Origin: Roseiarcus sp963732155
GTDB taxonomy: Bacteria; Pseudomonadota; Alphaproteobacteria; Rhizobiales; Beijerinckiaceae
DNA length: 64,000 nt
Direction: 5' to 3'
NCBI GenBank assembly: GCA_963732155.1
Contig: CAVSYB010000006.1
Span: forward strand, 310,001 to 374,000
Shown here piece after piece: positions 53,704-62,208 of the stretch (the stretch's first letter is position 1; the number at the start of each line of letters is the position of its first letter). Position numbers and translations under genes: made by a program. The notes under the pieces are model-generated. The model searched no databases and was not told the DNA's origin. It was given only the letters and a program-made list of their open reading frames with translations.

Positions 53704-54696
53704 TCATCCGATTCTGCCGCCCAGCTCCTCTTCGATGTGATTCCTGATGATTTCGTCGAAACTCGCCTCGACGCGGAAGCCGAGCGCCAGCGCCCGCCTG
53801 GCGTTGAAGTTGGTGGGCCAGCCCGCCACGATGCGGGCGATCGTCTCGTTGGGCTCGCGCCGAATGCGCGCGACGACCGCGTCGCCGGCGATGCGGCGCA
53901 GCGCCTCGATCTGCTCGCCGACGGTGACCGAGACGCCGGGCATCGTCAGGTTCCGGCGCGCGCCGAGCGCGGCCGTGTTGAGGTTGGCGGCGTGCAGGAG
54001 AAAACCGACCGCCGAGCGGGGCGAGGCGTGCCAGTGCCGCACGTTCTCAGACACCGGAAGCACGGCCTCGCGGCCGGCGAGCGGCTCGCGGATGATATTC
54101 GAGAAGAAGCCGGAGGCGGCCAGGTTCGGGCGGCCCGGACGAACGCAGATGGTCGGCAGGCGGATGCCGACGCCGTCAAAAAAACCGCGCCGCGAAAAAT
54201 CGGCGAGCAGCAGCTCGCTGATCGCTTTTTGGGTGCCGTAGCTGGTCAGCGGCGTCGTGAAATATTCGTCTTCGATCACCTCGGGAAACGGCGCGCCGAA
54301 CACGGCGATCGACGAGGTGAACAGCAGGCGCGGGCGGTAGCGCCCGTCGGTGCGCAAATGCCGCTGCCGGATGGCCTCGAAAATTCCGCGCGTGCCGTCG
54401 AGGTTGACCGCATAGCCCTTTTCGAAATCGCTCTCGGCCTCCCCCGACACGATCGAGGCGAGAAGAAAGATCGCGTCGGGCTCCCCGGCGACGAGCTTGG
54501 GCGCGACATAGGCGGCGCCGATGTCGACCGCGGCGGTCGTCGTCGCAAACGGCGCGCCCTGCGGCGCCGAAGGCTCGACGATGTCGACGAGATCGGCCTT
54601 CGTGATCGGCGCGCCGCCGATCGCGCCGTCCCGGGCGAGCCGTTCGACCAGCTTGCGCCCGACCATGCCGGCGGCGCCGATGACGAGGATTTTCAA
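53704..54696 (-). CDS. DenD-like NAD-dependent dehydrogenase (D-erythronate dehydrogenase family)
   Basis: The 330-residue protein of the extended SDR/epimerase family starts KILVIGAAGMVGRKLVERL, has the catalytic LFTSSIAVFG serine and the TSYGTQK motif (Tyr, Lys), and the substrate region GIRLPTICVRPGRPN. These match DenD, which oxidises D-erythronate to the 2-keto acid. The start is the TTG at 54696, with GGAG eight bases upstream. It is only eight bases from the sensor kinase on the same strand. The partner OtnI/OtnK/OtnC genes are not near, although a class II aldolase lies at the window start. Confidence 0.85.
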   Translation of the reverse strand: MKILVIGAAGMVGRKLVERLARDGAIGGAPITKADLVDIVEPSAPQGAPFATTTAAVDIGAAYVAPKLVAGEPDAIFLLASIVSGEAESDFEKGYAVNLDGTRGIFEAIRQRHLRTDGRYRPRLLFTSSIAVFGAPFPEVIEDEYFTTPLTSYGTQKAISELLLADFSRRGFFDGVGIRLPTICVRPGRPNLAASGFFSNIIREPLAGREAVLPVSENVRHWHASPRSAVGFLLHAANLNTAALGARRNLTMPGVSVTVGEQIEALRRIAGDAVVARIRREPNETIARIVAGWPTNFNARRALALGFRVEASFDEIIRNHIEEELGGRIG

Positions 54697-54854
54697 GGAA
54701 TTGTCACTCCAACCTGAGAACGCCGCAGCCTCGAACCCGCGCAACCCCTACATAGGCCAAAACGCGCCCGAATTGCGGCGGCCGTTCCCTGGACGCATAG
54801 GTTCGGCTATAAAGCCCGCGGGGGCTTTGCGGAAACCGAGCGGGAGTCCGCCCA

Positions 54855-55169
54855 TTGAACAAAGCCATTGTAGGGTTTCTGGCTGTTTTTGTCACGGCTC
54901 CCGAGGCGCGCGCCGATTGGATCGGCCAGGCCTCCTATTACAGCAACCCGCGGCACGGCGGGTTGATCGCCGCCCATCGCACCTTGCCGTTCGGCACGCG
55001 GCTGCTCGTCACCAATCTCGGCAACGGGCGGACCGTCACGGTGGTGGTGGTCGACCGCGGCCCCTTCATCCGCAACCGCATCATCGACGTCTCGACCGGC
55101 GCCGCCGACGCGCTCGGCTTTCGCAACGCCGGCCTCGCCCGCGTCAAGATCGGCGTGATCGAGCAGTGA
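54855..55169 (+). CDS. short RlpA-like double-psi beta-barrel protein
   Basis: This 104-residue exported protein has a signal peptide (VGFLAVFVTAPEARA) and the RlpA-like barrel ASYYSNPRHGG, FGTRLLVTNLGNGRTVTVVV, then DRGPFIRNRIIDVS. The catalytic Asp is in VVDRGPF. RlpA proteins of this type cleave bare glycan strands of peptidoglycan at septa. It lacks the SPOR domain of E. coli RlpA. The TTG start at 54855 follows a GGGAG box eight bases upstream. Confidence 0.88.
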   Translation: MNKAIVGFLAVFVTAPEARADWIGQASYYSNPRHGGLIAAHRTLPFGTRLLVTNLGNGRTVTVVVVDRGPFIRNRIIDVSTGAADALGFRNAGLARVKIGVIEQ

Positions 55170-55300
55170 CGCCGTCCGCGGCGTGAAAGGGCGGGCGCTG
55201 GCGCCGCCGCCGCGCCGTGCTTGAATCGGAACCGGCGAAAATGTTTATGTGGAGGCGGCCGCGCCGCGCGCCGGCGCGCCATTCGCATGGAGGAATCGAC

Positions 55301-56995
55301 ATGACGTCGCTCGCCCAGAGCTATGTTCACGGCGCCAGCGACAAGCCGCTGATCGGCGAGACGATCGGCGCGCTGCTCGACCGGATCGCCGACGAGGCGC
55401 CGGACAGCCCGGCGCTGGTCGTTCGCCATCAGTCGATCCGCTGGACCTACGAGGAGTTGCGCCGGCGCGCCGACGATCTGGCGGCGGGCCTCATCGCGCT
55501 CGGCCTCGGCCCGGGCGAGCGCATCGGCATCTGGTCGCCCAACAACGCCGAATGGGTGCTGACGCAGTTCGCCACCGCCAAGGCGGGCCTGATCCTCGTC
55601 AACATCAATCCCGCCTATCGCTCGCATGAGTTCGAATATGCGATGAAAAAGGTCGGCTGCAAGGCGTTGATCCTCAGCGCCGGCTTCCGGGGCAACGATT
55701 ACATCGCTTCGCTGCGCCTGCTCGCGCCGGAGCTCGACGGCGCCGCGCCCGGCCGGCTCGCGGCGGCCCGGCTGCCCGAACTGGAGATCGTCATCCGCCT
55801 GGGGAGCGAGGCGACCGCCGGCGCCTTCAACTTCGCCGACGTCGCCGCCCCGGCCTCGTCCGCCCGGCTCGCCGAACTTTCCGCGCTCGGCCGCAGGCTG
55901 CAGTTCGACGATCCCATCAACATCCAGTTCACCAGCGGCACCACCGGCGCGCCCAAGGGCGCGACGCTCACCCACCACAACATCCTCAACAACGGCTATT
56001 TCATCGGCGAGGCGATGCGGCTGACGCCGGCCGACCGGCTGTGCATTCCGGTGCCCTATTATCATTGCTTCGGCATGGTGCTGGGCAATCTGGCCTGCGT
56101 CACCCATGGCGCCTGCATGGTTTGCCCCGCCGAAGGGTTCGATCCCTTGGCGACGCTCCAGGCGGTCGAGGCCGAGCGCTGCACCGGCCTGCATGGCGTG
56201 CCGACCATGTTCATCGCGATGCTCGATCATCCGGAATTCAAGCGCTTCGACCTGAAGAGCCTGCGCACCGGCATCATGGCCGGCTCGCCGTGCCCGGTCG
56301 AGGTGATGCGCAACGTGGTCTCGCGCATGCACATGGGCGAAGTGACGATCGCCTACGGGATGACCGAGACCAGCCCGGTCAGCTTCCAGAGCGCCTTCGA
56401 CGATCCGCAGGAGCGCCGCGTCTCGACCGTCGGGCGCATCCAGCCCCATATCGAGGTCAAGATCGTCGACGCCGAGGGGCGCATCACGGCGCCGGGCGTC
56501 GCCGGCGAATTGCTGACCCGCGGCTACAGCGTGATGCGCGGCTACTGGGGCGACCCGGAAGGGACGGCCAGGGCGATCGACGAATCGCGCTACATGCACA
56601 CCGGCGATCTGGCGACGATCGACGCCGAGGGCTATTGCAACATCGTCGGGCGCCTGAAGGACGTGGTGATCCGCGGCGGCGAGAACATCTATCCGCGCGA
56701 GGTCGAGGAATTCCTCTACACCCACCCGGCGATCGCCGACGTGCAGGCGTTCGGCGTCCCCGACCATCATTACGGCGAGCAGCTCTGCGCCTGGATCAAA
56801 TTGCGCGAAGGGGCGTCGCTGAGCGAGCCGGAGGTGATCGCCTATTGCCGCGCTTCCATCGCCCATTACAAGGCGCCGCGCTACGTCCGCTTCGTCGACG
56901 GCTTCCCGATGACGGTCACCGGCAAGGTGCAGAAATTCATCATGCGCGGCAAGATGATCGAAGAGCTCGGGTTGGTCGAGGAGAAGACCGCGTGA
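55301..56995 (+). CDS. AMP-binding acyl-CoA synthetase
   Basis: This 564-residue enzyme activates a carboxylic acid with ATP and CoA. The ANL-family motifs are complete: P-loop QFTSGTTGAPKGATLTHHN, IAYGMTETSP, MHTGDLATIDAEGY, RLKDVVIRGGENIYPREVEE, and the catalytic lysine in TVTGKVQKF. The sequence is nearest to the medium/long-chain FadD/AcsM2-like synthetases of alphaproteobacteria. The start at 55301 has GGAGG 8 bases upstream. The exact acid is unknown. Confidence 0.93.
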   Translation: MTSLAQSYVHGASDKPLIGETIGALLDRIADEAPDSPALVVRHQSIRWTYEELRRRADDLAAGLIALGLGPGERIGIWSPNNAEWVLTQFATAKAGLILVNINPAYRSHEFEYAMKKVGCKALILSAGFRGNDYIASLRLLAPELDGAAPGRLAAARLPELEIVIRLGSEATAGAFNFADVAAPASSARLAELSALGRRLQFDDPINIQFTSGTTGAPKGATLTHHNILNNGYFIGEAMRLTPADRLCIPVPYYHCFGMVLGNLACVTHGACMVCPAEGFDPLATLQAVEAERCTGLHGVPTMFIAMLDHPEFKRFDLKSLRTGIMAGSPCPVEVMRNVVSRMHMGEVTIAYGMTETSPVSFQSAFDDPQERRVSTVGRIQPHIEVKIVDAEGRITAPGVAGELLTRGYSVMRGYWGDPEGTARAIDESRYMHTGDLATIDAEGYCNIVGRLKDVVIRGGENIYPREVEEFLYTHPAIADVQAFGVPDHHYGEQLCAWIKLREGASLSEPEVIAYCRASIAHYKAPRYVRFVDGFPMTVTGKVQKFIMRGKMIEELGLVEEKTA

Positions 56996-57023
56996 GGCGC
57001 GCCGGGGCGGCGTCCGCGCCCCC

Positions 57024-57464
57024 TTACGCCCGGAACGCGAAGGAGCGGAAACCGGCGAAAGTCAGAAGCGTCGCCGCCGCGGTCCCACACGCGACGAACA
57101 GCGTCAGGATCGCCGGGGAGATGGCGACCCCGAACAGCGGCGCCAGCGCCAGCAGAGCCGCGTAGACCGCATAGTTCACCGCCAGACCGGCGAGGCAGAC
57201 CAGCACGTAGCGCCCGAGCGCCCGCAGCCAGGGGGTTTGGCTGTGACGGAATGTGAAGGCCCGGTTGAGGACGAAATTGACCAGCGTCACAACGACGAAG
57301 GCGGGCGGCCGCGCCAGCAGCGGGGGGACGCCGAAGCTTCGCACGAGCAGCACCGTCAGGCTGGCGTCGAGGCAAAAGCCCAGCGCGCCGATGATCAGGA
57401 AGGCAGGAATCTGGCGCGCCAGCGCGTCGCGCGCGTCCAGGGTCTGCGGGCCGCCGTGGCTCAT
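57024..57464 (-). CDS. GtrA-family membrane protein
   Basis: The 146-residue protein has four membrane helices: FLIIGALGFCLDASLTVLLV, ARPPAFVVVTLVNFVLNRAF, YVLVCLAGLAVNYAVYAALL and AILTLFVACGTAAATLLTFAG. It also has the conserved VNFVLNRAFTFR segment, as in GtrA/DPMS-TMD proteins. They help move lipid-linked sugars across the membrane in polysaccharide or LPS modification. No glycosyltransferase partner lies nearby. Confidence 0.9.
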   Translation of the reverse strand: MSHGGPQTLDARDALARQIPAFLIIGALGFCLDASLTVLLVRSFGVPPLLARPPAFVVVTLVNFVLNRAFTFRHSQTPWLRALGRYVLVCLAGLAVNYAVYAALLALAPLFGVAISPAILTLFVACGTAAATLLTFAGFRSFAFRA

Positions 57465-57682
57465 CGAAATCGCTCTTTTCCCGCCGCGCTCGCCGGGAAC
57501 CTGCGCCGCGGCCGGTTAAATATCGGTTAGCCCGACATCCTGCGTCGCGCGCCGCCCGGCGCCGGGTCGTCGGCGACGTTCGGCGCCCGAGCCTAACCTG
57601 ACGACAGGAAGGAGGAAGAAAACTGTTCCAGGGTTGCTCGAAAGTATAAAATGGCGAACGGGATTGATTCGGAGATCAGCAG

Positions 57683-57919
57683 ATGCAGAACGCCATGCGA
57701 AGCGACCACAAGGAACAACGCATTCGTGAGACCGCCTATCATCTATGGGAAAAGGACGGCCGTCCGGCCGGTCAGGCCGACCGGCACTGGGAAATGGCGC
57801 GAAAAATAGCGGAGGACGCCGAACGCCAACAGGCGGCGCCCCCTGCCCCGAAGGCGAATGGCGCTCCCGCCGGCAAGAAGACGTCGCCGGCCAAGGCGAA
57901 ACCGTCGGCCCGCCGGTAG
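57683..57919 (+). CDS. DUF2934 protein
   Basis: This small 78-residue soluble protein has the core RIRETAYHLWEKDGRPAGQA followed by DRHWEMARKIAEDAE, typical of DUF2934 proteins, which are frequent in alphaproteobacteria. A Lys/Ala/Pro-rich tail follows. Its function is unknown; family members are often near stress genes. The ATG at 57683 has only a weak GAG-type ribosome-binding site. Confidence 0.85.
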   Translation: MQNAMRSDHKEQRIRETAYHLWEKDGRPAGQADRHWEMARKIAEDAERQQAAPPAPKANGAPAGKKTSPAKAKPSARR

Positions 57920-58142
57920 GACCGCGATCGGGCGGTCCGGCAAAAACGGCGAGGACCGCCCCGCAGCCGACCGCCGGCGATCGACGTCGCGGTGAAGCGG
58001 GCGCCGGCGCGCTCTTCGCGGATGGGCGTCCCGCGTTTTGGGTCAGCCATTCAGACGTAAATTTAATGCGCGCCGGGCCGAAAGCCCGCCCTGGCGGGCT
58101 TGCCTTCGCGCGGTCGCTCGGGTTTATTGACGCCTCGCCGAC
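57920..58142. other. 223-bp spacer between DUF2934 and the sRNA terminator
   Basis: No reading frame with a start signal is seen on either strand. At about 58080-58130 there is a GC-rich palindromic stretch (GCCCGCC-CTGGC-GGGC), perhaps the 3' structure of the DUF2934 transcript. Confidence 0.4.
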
Positions 58143-58169
58143 AAAAAAAAGGCCACCCGAAAGCGGCCT
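58143..58169 (-). terminator. Rho-independent terminator of the sRNA candidate
   Basis: On the minus strand AGGCCGC and GTGGCCT form a 7-bp stem (one G-T pair) with a six-base loop, followed directly by eight T. Confidence 0.85.
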
Positions 58170-58254
58170 AAGTCTAGGGAGGAAACGCCCAAGGAGGGCA
58201 TACGACGACGAATCGTCGCAGCTCCAAGATATGGTGCGCCGCACCAACTTCAAT
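58143..58254 (-). ncRNA. candidate regulatory sRNA with CCUCC loop motifs
   Basis: On the minus strand about 110 bases lead into a good terminator and contain no gene. The RNA can form GGTGC/GCACC and CGACGA/TCGTCG hairpins and GCCC-TCCTT-GGGC. Two CCTCC motifs (58177-58182 and 58193-58198 on the plus strand as GGGAGG and GGAGGG) are anti-Shine-Dalgarno and could pair with mRNA ribosome-binding sites. This resembles the suhB/MmgR-type sRNAs (Rfam RF00519) of Hyphomicrobiales, but I cannot align it here. Candidate promoter elements lie just upstream (58261-58289). Confidence 0.55.
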
Positions 58255-58260
58255 CCCTAA

Positions 58261-58289
58261 ATCACACCTATGCCCACAAAAGTCGCCAA
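58261..58289 (-). promoter_or_regulatory. candidate promoter of the sRNA
   Basis: TTGGCG (-35) and TGTGAT (-10) are 17 bases apart on the minus strand and place a transcription start near 58254. The -10 match is 4 of 6. Confidence 0.4.
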
Positions 58290-58384
58290 TCCCGCCACAA
58301 AGCGGGGCGGTGTGGTTTTGGCGCATCACCCGCCGCGCCCCTCCGCGCGCTCGAGGCCGGGGCCGGCGGGCGCGCCCGTCGCCC

Positions 58385-59134
58385 TCAGTAGGTCGCCCGG
58401 CCTCCGGAAATATCGAATACGGCGCCCGTCGTAAACGAGCATTCCCGGCTCGCCAGCCAGCAGATGATGGCGGCGATCTCGTCGACCGTCCCGAAACGCT
58501 CCATCGGGATTTTCGAACGCATATAGGCGATATGGGCGGCCGAGACCTGGGCGAGCATCGGGGTTTCGACCGTCGCCGGGGTGATCGCGTTGACGGTCAC
58601 CCCGTCCTTGGCGAGCTCCTTGCCGAGCGACTTGGTCAGGCCGATCACCGCCGCCTTCGAAGCGCTATAGGCCGAAGCGGTGGGATTGCCCTCCTTGCCG
58701 GCGATCGAGGCGACGTTGACGATGCGCCCGTAGCCGCGCGCCTTCATGAACGGCGCGACGTAGCGGTTGCAATAGAACAGGCCGTTGACGTTGACGTCGA
58801 AGACGCGCTTCCACTCGTCGATCGGGTAGTCGACGACGGGCGCGTTCAGGCCCGCGACGCCGGCGCTGCACACCAGCGCGTCGATATGGCCCATCGCCGT
58901 TGCGGCCTGCGCGGCGGCGCGCCCGACGGCGTCCGGGTCGGTGATGTCGAGGCGCGCAACGTGCGCGCCCGCGCCGAGACTGGCCCTGGCGGCGTCAAGC
59001 TTGGCCTGGTCGACGTCCCAAAGGCAGACCTGCCCGCCTTCTCCGACGATCCGTTCGGCCGTCTTGAAGCCGATGCCGGAAGCCCCGCCGGTGACGATGG
59101 CGCCGGTCCCCTCGTAACGCCGCATCGCATACAT
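58385..59134 (-). CDS. SDR-family oxidoreductase
   Basis: This is a 249-residue classical short-chain dehydrogenase. The NAD(P) motif TGGASGIG is at 15-22, NVASIAG holds Ser143, and the catalytic Tyr156/Lys160 are in YSASK. Asp40 at the end of strand 2 (LWDVD) favours NAD over NADP. The C-terminal TGAVFDISGGRATY is typical. The closest functional types are 3-ketoacyl reductase-like and sugar-alcohol dehydrogenases; the substrate is uncertain. It is monocistronic between the sRNA locus and rpmI. Confidence 0.9.
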   Translation of the reverse strand: MYAMRRYEGTGAIVTGGASGIGFKTAERIVGEGGQVCLWDVDQAKLDAARASLGAGAHVARLDITDPDAVGRAAAQAATAMGHIDALVCSAGVAGLNAPVVDYPIDEWKRVFDVNVNGLFYCNRYVAPFMKARGYGRIVNVASIAGKEGNPTASAYSASKAAVIGLTKSLGKELAKDGVTVNAITPATVETPMLAQVSAAHIAYMRSKIPMERFGTVDEIAAIICWLASRECSFTTGAVFDISGGRATY

Positions 59135-59317
59135 GGATCGTCCCCTCCCCGATTGATCGGGCGGGGCCGACGGCGCCCGCCGCCGAAGGTATGCGCAAAA
59201 AGGCGCGGAAAATTCAAGCCGCAGGGCGCGATCATCGACGCCCGAGGGCTCGCGGCGCGCGACCGGCTCGCTCGCGCTTGCATCGACCGCCCCTTTCCCT
59301 TACAAGCCCGTTCCTTC

Positions 59318-59357
59318 GAACCGCCCGGCCAGTCAGGGCTGCCGTGGCGGTTCTTTT
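59318..59357 (+). terminator. candidate attenuator before rpmI-rplT
   Basis: GAACCGCC (59318-59325) pairs with GGCGGTTC (59346-59353), followed by TTTT, 75 bases before rpmI. A second hairpin (GGACCC/GGGTCC, 59377-59393) follows. Such leaders control L35/L20 operons by L20 feedback in other bacteria. Confidence 0.5.
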
Positions 59358-59432
59358 CGCTCGTCGCGATGCGAAAGGACCCCGAAAGGGTCCGCCGAAC
59401 GCCACAGGGGGCCTGAACCCCAGGAGAGCCAA

Positions 59433-59633
59433 ATGCCCAAGATGAAGACCAAATCGGGCGCCAAAAAGCGCTTCAAGATCACTGGAACCGGCAAGGTGGT
59501 CTATGCCCAGAGCGGCAAACGCCACGGAATGATCAAGCGGACCAACAAGCAGATCCGCAACCTGCGCGGCACCAACGTGCTGTTCAAGACCGACGGCGAC
59601 AACGTCAAGAAGTATTTCTTGCCGAACGGCTGA
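59433..59633 (+). CDS. rpmI: 50S ribosomal protein L35
   Basis: The 66-residue basic protein begins MPKMKTKSGAKKRFKITGTG, a standard L35 start, and ends KKYFLPNG. GGAGAG lies eight bases upstream of the ATG. infC, which often precedes rpmI, is not present; an SDR gene on the other strand lies upstream, so this operon starts here. Confidence 0.97.
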   Translation: MPKMKTKSGAKKRFKITGTGKVVYAQSGKRHGMIKRTNKQIRNLRGTNVLFKTDGDNVKKYFLPNG

Positions 59634-59675
59634 TCGCCGCCTCATTCGACTTCCCGAGCTTCCCAGGAGATCAAC

Positions 59676-60041
59676 ATGTCCCGCGTCAAACGTGGCGTGA
59701 CCGCGCACGCCAAACACAAGAAGGTGATGCGCGCGGCGAAAGGCTATTTCGGCCGCCGCAAGAACACCATTCGCATCGCCAAGCAGGCGGTCGAAAAGGC
59801 GATGCAATACGCCTATCGCGACCGCAAGAACCGCAAGCGCGAGTTTCGCGCCTTGTGGATCCAGCGCATCAACGCCGCGGCGCGCGAGCACGGCCTGACC
59901 TACAGCCGCCTCATTTCGGGCCTGATCGGCGCCGGCATCGAGGTCGATCGCAAGATCCTGTCCGATCTCGCCATCCACGAGCCGGCGGCCTTCGCGGCGA
60001 TCGTCGAGCAGGCCAAGGGTCATCTGCCGAAGGCGGCCTGA
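59676..60041 (+). CDS. rplT: 50S ribosomal protein L20
   Basis: The 121-residue protein has the basic N-terminal extension MSRVKRGVTAHAKHKKVMRA, followed by GYFGRRKNTIRIAKQ and the conserved C-terminal globular domain. L20 is an early 50S assembly protein and in many bacteria represses its own operon. It lies 42 bases downstream of rpmI with AGGAG upstream. Confidence 0.97.
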   Translation: MSRVKRGVTAHAKHKKVMRAAKGYFGRRKNTIRIAKQAVEKAMQYAYRDRKNRKREFRALWIQRINAAAREHGLTYSRLISGLIGAGIEVDRKILSDLAIHEPAAFAAIVEQAKGHLPKAA

Positions 60042-60220
60042 GCGCCCTCGATTCAGGTTCAGGCGCCGCGGACAATCCCTTCCCCCTTGCGGGACAGGGG
60101 ACGGTTGAGGGGCGTCGCGAAACGATGCGGCGTGGAACCGGGAAAAGGCCGTCTCGCTGTGCTCGACTCCCCCGCCGCCGCGTGACAAAAGCCGCCAGCG
60201 ATCCAACCAGCCAACCGTCC

Positions 60221-61303
60221 ATGACCGACGTCGCCGACCTGCAAGCCGAGGTTCTCGCCGCCATCGCCGGCGCCGCCGACGAAGCGGCGCTGGAAGCCGT
60301 TCGCATCGCCGCTCTCGGGAAAAAAGGCTCGGTCTCCGCCCTGCTCGCGACGCTTGGCAAAATGTCGCCCGACGAGCGCAAGACGCGCGGCGCGGCCGTC
60401 AACGCGCTGAAGGACGAGGTCGGCGAGGCGCTCGCCGCCCGCCGCCTGGTGCTGAAATCGGCGGCGCTCCAAAGGCGCCTCGCCGCCGAGGCGGTCGACG
60501 TCACTCTTCCGGCGCGCGCTTCCGGCGTCGAGACGGGGCGCATTCACCCGATCAGCCAGGTCATGGACGAACTGATCGCGATCTTCGCCGACATGGGCTT
60601 TGCGATCGCCGAAGGGCCGGACATCGAGACCGACGACTATAATTTCACCCTGCTGAACTTCCCGCCCGGCCATCCCGCGCGGGACATGCACGACACCTTC
60701 TTTTTCGCGCCCGACGCCACAGGCGAGCGCAAGCTGCTGCGCACGCATACGAGCCCGGTGCAGATCCGCACGATGCTGAGCCAGCGGCCGCCGATCCGGG
60801 TGATCTGCCCGGGGCGCACCTATCGCACCGACGCCGACCAGACGCATACGCCGATGTTCCATCAGGTCGAGGGGCTCGTCATCGACCGCAGCGCCAACAT
60901 GGGCCAGCTCAAATGGGTGCTGGAAGAGTTCTGCAAGGCGTTCTTCGAAGTGCCGGAAGTCGCGATGCGCTTTCGCCCCAGCTTCTTTCCCTTCACCTCG
61001 CCGTCGATGGAGGTCGACATCCAGTGCCGGCGCTCGGGCGGCGAAATCCGCTTCGGCGAGGGCGAGGACTGGCTGGAGATTCTCGGCTGCGGCATGGTCC
61101 ACGCCAATGTGCTGCGCAATTGCGGGATCGACCCGGAGGAATTTCAGGGCTTCGCCTGGGGCATGGGGATCGACCGCATCGCGATGCTGAAATACGGCAT
61201 GCCGGACCTGCGCGACTTCTTCGAAGGCGATCTGCGCTGGCTCGACCATTACGGCTTCAAGCCGCTCGACATCCCGACGCTGGCGGGGGGATTGAGCGGT
61301 TAG
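60221..61303 (+). CDS. pheS: phenylalanine--tRNA ligase, alpha subunit
   Basis: The 360-residue catalytic subunit has the N-terminal coiled coil for tRNA-Phe binding (residues 1-90) and the class II core. Motif 2 reads CPGRTYRTDADQTHTPMFHQ and motif 3 reads GFAWGMGIDRIAMLKYG; PSFFPFTSPSMEVD lies between them. The start at 60221 is the ATG (MTDVADLQAEV). It follows rplT by 179 bases. In most genomes pheT follows directly, but here two small genes intervene. Confidence 0.96.
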   Translation: MTDVADLQAEVLAAIAGAADEAALEAVRIAALGKKGSVSALLATLGKMSPDERKTRGAAVNALKDEVGEALAARRLVLKSAALQRRLAAEAVDVTLPARASGVETGRIHPISQVMDELIAIFADMGFAIAEGPDIETDDYNFTLLNFPPGHPARDMHDTFFFAPDATGERKLLRTHTSPVQIRTMLSQRPPIRVICPGRTYRTDADQTHTPMFHQVEGLVIDRSANMGQLKWVLEEFCKAFFEVPEVAMRFRPSFFPFTSPSMEVDIQCRRSGGEIRFGEGEDWLEILGCGMVHANVLRNCGIDPEEFQGFAWGMGIDRIAMLKYGMPDLRDFFEGDLRWLDHYGFKPLDIPTLAGGLSG

Positions 61304-61379
61304 CACCGTGATTGTATTGGTGGAGACAGGACAATCTCCCATCGGCGCGACGCTGGATTCGGCCCAAGGAACGGACGCA

Positions 61380-61697
61380 ATGACGGACGAAGAGGTTAGA
61401 CGGCTTGCGGACAAGGTCCTGAGAGACTTGTTGGGTTCTGTGGGATACGAAAGCGTCGAAGTTCATGGCGGCGTCGACAACGATGGCGATCCCGCCTTGT
61501 TTCTCGACGCAATTCTGGCGCCGAAGAGTCCTGTTGTGAGCGGCTCCGTCTATAGCGAAGCGCTGGCGACGCTTCGTTCGGAATTGGCGCAGAGCGGTGA
61601 AACGCGCTTTCCATATCTACAGTTGAAGCATCCCGATGACGTTCGTCCCAATGACAATTATGCGCCTGCCGGCGTACGCGACGATTCGGCGGCTTGA
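61380..61697 (+). CDS. hypothetical protein in the pheS-pheT gap
   Basis: This 105-residue acidic protein begins MTDEEVRRLADKVLRDLLGS and contains LFLDAILAPKSPVVSGSVYS and FPYLQLKHPDDVRPNDNYAP. It is helical at the start and has no signal or membrane segment. I do not recognise a family. AAGGA lies nine bases upstream of the ATG at 61380. Its stop overlaps the next start by one base, so the two form a coupled pair, possibly a toxin-antitoxin-like module. Gene composition is somewhat AT-richer than pheS and pheT. Confidence 0.65.
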   Translation: MTDEEVRRLADKVLRDLLGSVGYESVEVHGGVDNDGDPALFLDAILAPKSPVVSGSVYSEALATLRSELAQSGETRFPYLQLKHPDDVRPNDNYAPAGVRDDSAA

Positions 61698-62164
61698 TGA
61701 TCGAGGATTTGCTCGACATCGCAAAGTCTCTCGCCGAGCGGGAAAAGGGACGGCCCAAGCACACATCGTTGCGACGCGCAGTCTCCACGGCCTACTATGC
61801 GCTTTTTCACGCGGTCGCTGAACGCTGCGCTGGCGCCCTGATCACTTTTGGCGGTGAGGGGAGTGACTGGGAAACGTATAGCTTGGTCTATCGAACTCTA
61901 GATCATGCCTCGGCGAAGAAGGTGTTCACCCAGGATCCCCTGGGACGTCTTTTCGGCGCCCAAGTCGCACGGATCGGCGCTATTTTCGTGCGCCTTCAAG
62001 ACGCCAGGATTACCGCGGACTACGACCCAAAGCCGTTTCGCTTGGGGAGAGATGAAGTGTTGGAACTGATTGCCCAGGCGCGCGAAGGCTCAGAACTCAT
62101 GAACAAGCTACCCAATGATCAGGCCCGACGCCTCGCCGCGCATTTGATCGCCAGGCGACGCTGA
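61697..62164 (+). CDS. HEPN-domain-like protein in the pheS-pheT gap
   Basis: The 155-residue protein has the conserved helix RRAVSTAYYALFHAVAERC (Arg26-27, His38), the usual second helix of HEPN-fold proteins, followed by further helices. HEPN proteins are often RNases or nucleotidyltransferase partners in toxin-antitoxin and defence modules. The ATG at 61697 overlaps the previous TGA. The RxxxxH RNase motif is not exact here, so an active nuclease is uncertain. pheT starts 45 bases after its stop. Confidence 0.65.
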   Translation: MIEDLLDIAKSLAEREKGRPKHTSLRRAVSTAYYALFHAVAERCAGALITFGGEGSDWETYSLVYRTLDHASAKKVFTQDPLGRLFGAQVARIGAIFVRLQDARITADYDPKPFRLGRDEVLELIAQAREGSELMNKLPNDQARRLAAHLIARRR

Positions 62165-62208
62165 TCGTTTGAAAGGCCATCTGACATTTCTGCGTCGGGC
62201 TTCAAACC

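Noticed and set aside
57496..57517. EcfG-type stress promoter (GGAAC...GTT)
   Set aside because: The spacing is 14 bases instead of 16-17 and it is 165 bases from the nearest plus-strand start.
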